A DNA stretch of 32,343 nucleotides from an uncultured Sphingomonadales bacterium (GTDB taxonomy: Bacteria; Pseudomonadota; Alphaproteobacteria; Sphingomonadales; Sphingomonadaceae): contig CALGEE010000548.1 of NCBI GenBank assembly GCA_937881525.1, positions 1 to 32,343 on the forward strand, given 5' to 3'. Positions within the stretch are counted from its first letter, which is position 1. Every line of letters starts with the position of its first letter. Below the pieces are notes generated by a model. The model saw only the letters and a program-made list of their open reading frames with translations, did not search any database and was not told the DNA's origin. This document shows positions 27,986 to 32,343 of this stretch, one piece after another. The position numbers were made by a program, and so were the translations under genes.

Positions 27986-29722
27986 ATGACGTTTTCAGCA
28001 CCCGTCGCAGAACAAAACTTCGTTCTTAAGCATATCGTCGGTATCGATGCATTGGCGCAGCATGCGCGTTTTGCCGATGCGACGCCCGATATGGTACAAG
28101 CTATCGTCGATGGCATTGGCGCATTTGCAGAAGGCGAATTTGCGCCGTTAAACCGCATTGGCGACACCGTCGGGGCACGTTTGATTGACGGCAAAGTCGT
28201 CATGCCTGACGGATTTGTCGCGGCGTATAAATCCTATGTGGCAAATGGCTGGGGCTCGATTAACGCGCCTGCGGAATTTGGCGGACAAGGCCTGCCATTT
28301 TCAATGGCTACCGTCGCATTGGATTCGCTGGGCGCGGCCAACATGGCGTTTGCCTTATGCCCAATTCTGTCGGTTGGCGCGATTGAGGCAATCAACCACC
28401 ATGGGACGGACCGGCAGAAAGCACTATTTCTGCCAAAGCTCTCCACCGGCGCATATTCCGGCACGATGAACCTGACCGAACCGCAAGCAGGTTCCGACGT
28501 TGGCGCGCTAAAATCGACCGCAACGCCGCGTGGTGATGGTACCTATCACATCAAAGGCACGAAGATTTACATCAGCTTTGGTGACCATGACATGGCCGAA
28601 AACATCGTCCATTTGGTGCTGGCCCGCACGCCCGATGGCCCCGCAGGGACGAAGGGCATTTCGCTGTTTCTGGTACCCAAATATCGGGTCGATGCTGAGG
28701 GCAATATCGGCGCGCAGAATGATATCAAAGTGGTATCCATCGAACATAAGATGGGCATTAATGCGTCGCCTACCTGCGTCTTGGCCTTTGGCGAAGAGGG
28801 CGAATGTATCGGCGAACTGATCGGTCCAGAATTCGGCGGAATGCGCGCCATGTTCACGATGATGAACAACGCGCGGCTCAATGTCGGACTTCAAGGGGTG
28901 CAGGTTGCCGAAGCCGCGACGCAAAAGGCGATCTGGTTCGCCCGTGAACGCGTTCAGTCGGCCAAGGCCAGCGGACCGTCTCGGGAACCCGTTTCCATTG
29001 TCGAACACCCTGATGTCCGCCGAATGCTGTTGCGTATGAAGGCAGGAACGCAAGCAATACGCGCATTGTTATATCTCTCATCCGGCTATGTTGACCGCGC
29101 AACGTTGGCCGAGGCGGGCGCGCAAGAAATGGTCGATCTGTTAACGCCGCTTGCCAAAACCTATGGCACCGACATGGGCAGTGAAATCGCGTCACTTGGA
29201 ATTCAGGTGCATGGCGGCATGGGCTTTATCGAGGAAACCGGCGCCGCCCAATATTATCGCGATATCAGGATAGCGGCCATTTACGAAGGCACGAACGGCA
29301 TTCAGGCCGCGGATCTTGTCGGTCGAAAGTTGGCGATGCAAGGCGGTGATGTCATTCGCAGTCATCTCGCCGCGATCTCGGCGGACGCCGCAGAACATGC
29401 GGGTCTATCGGCGCTGGCCGCGGCAACGGCGGACGTCACGGACTATATGCTCAATGCTGACATTGATGACCGCTTGGCAGGCAGCTATGCCTACACGAAT
29501 ATGATGGCCGTTGCGACATCGGGCTGGCTGATGTTGAAGCAACTGCGCGCCGCGCAGGCCGCAATCGCCAATGGCGACACAAGCGCATTCCTGCGTACCA
29601 AGGTCGCCGCTTGCCGTTATTATCTTGACGTGATGGTTCCCGAAGCAATGGCCTTCAAGGGCAGCGCCATGGTCGGTGCGGAATTGCTATATGCGATTGA
29701 TGCGGAGGAATTGGCGGCTTGA
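27986..29722 (+). CDS. Acyl-CoA dehydrogenase, DmdC-like long form
   Basis: This 578-residue flavoenzyme is longer than classic acyl-CoA dehydrogenases (about 380-400) and has the extra N- and C-terminal parts of the DmdC/AidB-like group. FAD and substrate motifs are MNLTEPQAGSDVGAL and KIYISFGDHDM; the catalytic base is Glu434 in IYEGTNGIQAADLVGRK. An internal VHGGMGFIEETGAAQYYRD block precedes it. Proteins of this form oxidise fatty acyl-CoAs or, in DmdC itself, methylmercaptopropionyl-CoA; no other dmd gene is near, so the substrate is open. AGGA at 27969-27972 is a weak binding site 13 bases before the ATG. The stop overlaps the start of the next gene (TTGA). Confidence 0.93.
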   Translation: MTFSAPVAEQNFVLKHIVGIDALAQHARFADATPDMVQAIVDGIGAFAEGEFAPLNRIGDTVGARLIDGKVVMPDGFVAAYKSYVANGWGSINAPAEFGGQGLPFSMATVALDSLGAANMAFALCPILSVGAIEAINHHGTDRQKALFLPKLSTGAYSGTMNLTEPQAGSDVGALKSTATPRGDGTYHIKGTKIYISFGDHDMAENIVHLVLARTPDGPAGTKGISLFLVPKYRVDAEGNIGAQNDIKVVSIEHKMGINASPTCVLAFGEEGECIGELIGPEFGGMRAMFTMMNNARLNVGLQGVQVAEAATQKAIWFARERVQSAKASGPSREPVSIVEHPDVRRMLLRMKAGTQAIRALLYLSSGYVDRATLAEAGAQEMVDLLTPLAKTYGTDMGSEIASLGIQVHGGMGFIEETGAAQYYRDIRIAAIYEGTNGIQAADLVGRKLAMQGGDVIRSHLAAISADAAEHAGLSALAAATADVTDYMLNADIDDRLAGSYAYTNMMAVATSGWLMLKQLRAAQAAIANGDTSAFLRTKVAACRYYLDVMVPEAMAFKGSAMVGAELLYAIDAEELAA

Positions 29723-30534
29723 ACGAGCAAACGCTCAAACGCATCGCTGAAGCGCTTGAGCGGCTTTCGCCTCCGCCCGCGCCGCCGACAGACCTGTCGT
29801 CCTTTCCCGCCTATCATTGGAACGGGACAGGCCTGGCAGCGGTGCATGATTTCAAACCACTGCCGCTGGAATTGATCGTCGGCGTCGACCGGCAAAAGGC
29901 CGAATTGTTCGAAAATTGCCGACGGCATGCATCCGGCGCGGCTGCGCATGACGTGTTGCTATGGGGTGCGCGGGGCATGGGAAAATCCGCATTGGCCAAA
30001 TCTGTTGTCGCCGCGCTTCAGGAGAATGGATTCTTCATCGCCCTTGTCGAAGCAGCTTCGAGCCAGTTGACGAGCCTACCGACCTTGTTCGAAGAGCTTG
30101 GCGCGTCGGGTCGGCGCTATCTTTTGTTCATCGACGATATTTCGTTTGAACCACATGATCAGAACGCGCGTCTATTGCGGTCATTATTGGAGGGCGGCGT
30201 GGAAGCGCGTCCAAACAATGTTCGGCTGTGCGTGACGTCGAACCGCCGGAACATTGTTGAGCGCGATAGTAGTGATCAGGCTGACGCCATGAACGCGCGT
30301 GATGCGATTGACGACAGTCTGGCGTTGGCCGACCGCTTTGGCCTTAAACTTGGCTTCCAATATCCCAATCAGGACGCCTATCTGCGCATGGTCGCAAGCT
30401 ATGCCAGCCATTTTGACTTGGACTGGGACGAAGCAGACGCGCTCGGCTTTGCCCAAGGTCGCGGCGGACGGTCCGGCCGGATTGCATGGCATTACACTAT
30501 TGAGCTGGCTGGCCGCGCAGGGCGGAAAATTTAA
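29719..30534 (+). CDS. DUF815 family AAA-type ATP-binding protein
   Basis: This 271-residue protein is recognised as DUF815 by the order of its parts: an N-terminal PLPLELIVGVDRQKAELFENCRRH block, Walker A GARGMGKS at residues 83-90, Walker B in YLLFIDDISF, an arginine-finger-like segment in VTSNRRNIV, and a C-terminal YPNQDAYLRMV region. Members are P-loop ATPases of unknown role, found widely in proteobacteria. The start is a TTG overlapping the dehydrogenase stop (TTGA), with GGAGG at 29704-29708, so translation looks coupled to the dehydrogenase. Its stop overlaps the stop of the opposite gene at a TTAA. I infer no function beyond ATPase. Confidence 0.88.
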   Translation: MNEQTLKRIAEALERLSPPPAPPTDLSSFPAYHWNGTGLAAVHDFKPLPLELIVGVDRQKAELFENCRRHASGAAAHDVLLWGARGMGKSALAKSVVAALQENGFFIALVEAASSQLTSLPTLFEELGASGRRYLLFIDDISFEPHDQNARLLRSLLEGGVEARPNNVRLCVTSNRRNIVERDSSDQADAMNARDAIDDSLALADRFGLKLGFQYPNQDAYLRMVASYASHFDLDWDEADALGFAQGRGGRSGRIAWHYTIELAGRAGRKI

Positions 30535-31853
30535 TCCTTCGCCCGTACGCGCCAGACGATGTTGCCGACATCATCGCTGACCAACAACGCACCATCCTTG
30601 GCTAAAGCAAGCATAGCAGGGCGGCCCTGTGCCTTGCCGTCCTTATCCAAGAAGCCTGTCAGCACATTGACTGGTTTGCCCGCTGGTTCCCCTTTGGGAA
30701 ACGGAACGAAGATGACGTCATAGCCAGAAACTGGCTTACGATTCCACGAACCATGCCGTGCGATAAAGGCGCCTTCGGTAAGACCTGCACCCAATTTGCC
30801 ATTATAGCCAAATGCCAGGCCAAGCGGGGCGGTATGCACGCCCAAGGCATAATCTGGACGCCTTTCATATTCGCGCTTTTCCGGTTTCAGCGGTTTTACA
30901 CGAGTATCGGTGAAACCACCCCAATAATGTTGCGGCCAGCCATAGTCGGCGCCAAATTCAACCAAGGCAAGATAATCAGGCACAAGGTCTGAACCCAGCA
31001 TGTCGCGTTCGTTTACGACAGTCCACAAACGGCCGGCTTTGTCCCAGCCAAGGCCAACTGGGTTACGCAGACCAATCGCGTAAGGGATTTTCTTGTCCTT
31101 CGCGATGTCATATTCGAACACCATGGCACGGCCGACCTCATTTTCCATACCGTTCTCGCCGATATTGCTATTCGATCCGACAGAGATGTAGATTTTTTTG
31201 CCATCAGGCGAAGCTGCGAGATTGCGTGTCCAATGGTTGTTTGGCGCTCGGGCGTTGAACTTTGTCAACTCTTTGCCCTTTGCCGTAATCTTCGTATCGC
31301 CCGTTTTATATGGAAAAACCAGCAAGCCGTTCGTGTTGGCAACGTATAATTTCTCGCCGATCAGAACCATGCCAAAGGGCGAATTAAGTCCAGTGAGGAA
31401 CGGTGTTTTAAGCTCCGCCTTGCCGTCACCATTGGCATCCCGCAATAAGGTGATGCGGTTGGCGGAAGGCACATCGGCCCCAGCCTTACCCATCAGCCAC
31501 TTCATAACAAACCCTTCAACGCCACCCATTTTGCGTGGGGGTGAGTTGGTTTCGGCGACCAATATGTCGCCATTGGGAAGCGTATAAAGATTGCGCGGGT
31601 GGTCGAGCCCCTCAGCAAAGCGTTCAACAACAAGACCGGATGCGACGACTGGTGCTTCACCAGTCTTCCAACGGTCTACGTCAGCCACAGCGATAGTTGG
31701 AAAAATCTGCTCACGGCCTGCTGTAATCTGCGGCGTTGGACCAGTGACAGCGTCCAGCGGCAACTGCGCAACGTCAGGGCGTGTGATATACCAAACGCCG
31801 ATCAGCCCCAGTGCGACGAAGATCAACGTGATGTTGCGAACGTGTTTCCACAT
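30531..31853 (-). CDS. PQQ-dependent sugar dehydrogenase (L-sorbosone dehydrogenase family)
   Basis: This 440-residue protein has an N-terminal membrane anchor or uncleaved signal (about residues 7-24) and then a six-bladed beta-propeller of the soluble glucose/sorbosone dehydrogenase type. Landmarks are GLDHPRNLYTLPNGDILVAETN, LNSPFGMVL, NNHWTRNLAASPDGKKIYISVGS, EFGADYGWPQHYWGG and HGSWNRKPVSGYDVIFVPF. Family members oxidise sugars or sugar aldehydes in the periplasm with pyrroloquinoline quinone, but many homologues have untested substrates. No pqq synthesis genes are in the window. The start ATG at 31853 follows the small membrane gene by 16 bases, so the two are likely an operon. The C-terminus overlaps the DUF815 stop by four bases, tail to tail. 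Confidence 0.9.
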   Translation of the reverse strand: MWKHVRNITLIFVALGLIGVWYITRPDVAQLPLDAVTGPTPQITAGREQIFPTIAVADVDRWKTGEAPVVASGLVVERFAEGLDHPRNLYTLPNGDILVAETNSPPRKMGGVEGFVMKWLMGKAGADVPSANRITLLRDANGDGKAELKTPFLTGLNSPFGMVLIGEKLYVANTNGLLVFPYKTGDTKITAKGKELTKFNARAPNNHWTRNLAASPDGKKIYISVGSNSNIGENGMENEVGRAMVFEYDIAKDKKIPYAIGLRNPVGLGWDKAGRLWTVVNERDMLGSDLVPDYLALVEFGADYGWPQHYWGGFTDTRVKPLKPEKREYERRPDYALGVHTAPLGLAFGYNGKLGAGLTEGAFIARHGSWNRKPVSGYDVIFVPFPKGEPAGKPVNVLTGFLDKDGKAQGRPAMLALAKDGALLVSDDVGNIVWRVRAKD

Positions 31854-31869
31854 AAATTCTAGCCCTTAT

Positions 31870-32052
31870 TCAGCGACGTTTGCTGTCCATAATCCAAATA
31901 ACTATCGCAATAGCGCATCCAAGGGCCATGCCGACAACCGCCCCTGCAGAGGGCTGGTCAAAAACGACGCCTAAGATGACACCAATTAATAGACCAAAAG
32001 CGATAAAGATCCCGCCGGCAAGCCGCGGCTGATTATTTTCTGTTCCTGACAT
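31870..32052 (-). CDS. Small two-helix membrane protein, unknown function
   Basis: This 60-residue protein starts MSGTENNQPRLAGG and has two hydrophobic helices, one rich in glycine (IAFGLLIGVILGVVF) and one with GAVVGMALGCAIAIVIWIM, joined by a short polar turn and ended by a basic tail (SKRR). The glycine spacing suggests close helix packing. I do not recognise a named family. The ATG at 32050-32052 is preferred over an upstream TTG (32088) that would add 12 residues before it. It lies 16 bases ahead of the sugar dehydrogenase on the same strand and is probably co-expressed with it. Confidence 0.65.
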   Translation of the reverse strand: MSGTENNQPRLAGGIFIAFGLLIGVILGVVFDQPSAGAVVGMALGCAIAIVIWIMDSKRR

Positions 32053-32343
32053 ACCGGCCCCTTGCCACCAACTATCATGTCCTAGCAAGCCCGATGTTTA
32101 TCCTTAATATTTGCTAACCATTTGCTTTGACAGAAATGCGATATCTAAAATTGTAGACGGACGCCGCAGACAGGCTCATCCACCCCTGGCCTGTCTGCAA
32201 CCTTTAAGGCAAACCCTTAGCCGGGCTGTCAAAAGCCTTATGTTGGCAGAATAACTGCATTATGCCGTTGGCGCCGGATAGAGCGGTCGGTCCGAGGGTG
32301 GGTAGAAAAGACAATTTGCTTTGCCGATAATTGCCTTATGAAC
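32053..32343. other. Noncoding right edge of the window
   Basis: These 291 nt hold no gene I can support. They contain a perfect 10-bp hairpin (32166-32198), a TTGACA on the plus strand (32127-32132) without a good -10, and a TTGACA on the minus strand (32232-32227) that could belong to a promoter for the small membrane gene. An ATG at 32338 may open a plus-strand gene beyond the edge. Confidence 0.4.
32166..32198. promoter_or_regulatory. Perfect 10-bp stem hairpin with 13-nt loop
   Basis: GCAGACAGGC (32166-32175) is followed by its exact reverse complement GCCTGTCTGC (32189-32198). No T-run follows on either strand, so it is not a standard terminator. It could be a leader structure, part of a small RNA, or a protein-binding site. 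Confidence 0.5.

Noticed and set aside
1-32343. Mobile elements, CRISPR arrays, tRNA or rRNA genes, defence islands
   Set aside because: No transposase, integrase, direct-repeat array, tRNA cloverleaf or known defence gene was seen; the gaps are short and gene content is housekeeping.

Overview
The window is about 32 kb of chromosome with moderate-to-high GC. It reads as an alphaproteobacterium, most likely of the Sphingomonadales. The order is inferred from the feel of the RpoB/RpoC, LepA and small lipoprotein sequences, not from a search. It is packed with vertically inherited genes. I see no tRNA, rRNA, CRISPR array, insertion sequence, phage gene or integrase, and nothing that looks recently acquired.

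Layout, left to right. (1) 1-2442, + strand: the 3' part of a class A beta-lactamase-fold serine hydrolase, then a two-gene nicotinamide riboside module (PnuC transporter plus NadR-type kinase, ATGA overlap). (2) 2712-8534, - strand: lepA, an alpha/beta-hydrolase lipoprotein gene, kynU and a YheS-type ABC-F gene, closely packed as one likely transcription unit. The hydrolase is broken by a frameshift at a (GC)6 tract. (3) 8535-17518, + strand: rpoB and rpoC behind a near-consensus promoter and a leader of roughly 190 nt, closed by a strong intrinsic terminator. (4) 17600-20818, + strand: a MacAB-like adaptor, ATPase and permease, overlapping in series. (5) 26860-20948, - strand: RND adaptor lipoprotein, RND pump, msrA, galU and a small lipoprotein in one tight run, with an operator-like inverted repeat upstream. 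(6) 26975-27934, - strand: Sua5-type threonylcarbamoyl-AMP synthase. (7) 27986-30534, + strand: DmdC-like acyl-CoA dehydrogenase and a DUF815 ATPase, translationally coupled. (8) 32052-30531, - strand: a small membrane protein and a PQQ-type sugar (sorbosone) dehydrogenase. The right edge is noncoding and holds a perfect 10-bp hairpin.

Most of the content is housekeeping (transcription, translation, tRNA modification, NAD salvage) plus envelope export and repair. I found no convincing new defence or mobile system. The observations most worth checking are the dinucleotide-tract frameshift in the hydrolase next to kynU, the efflux-msrA-galU-lipoprotein run with its candidate operator, and the rpoB leader with no rplJL genes in front of it.
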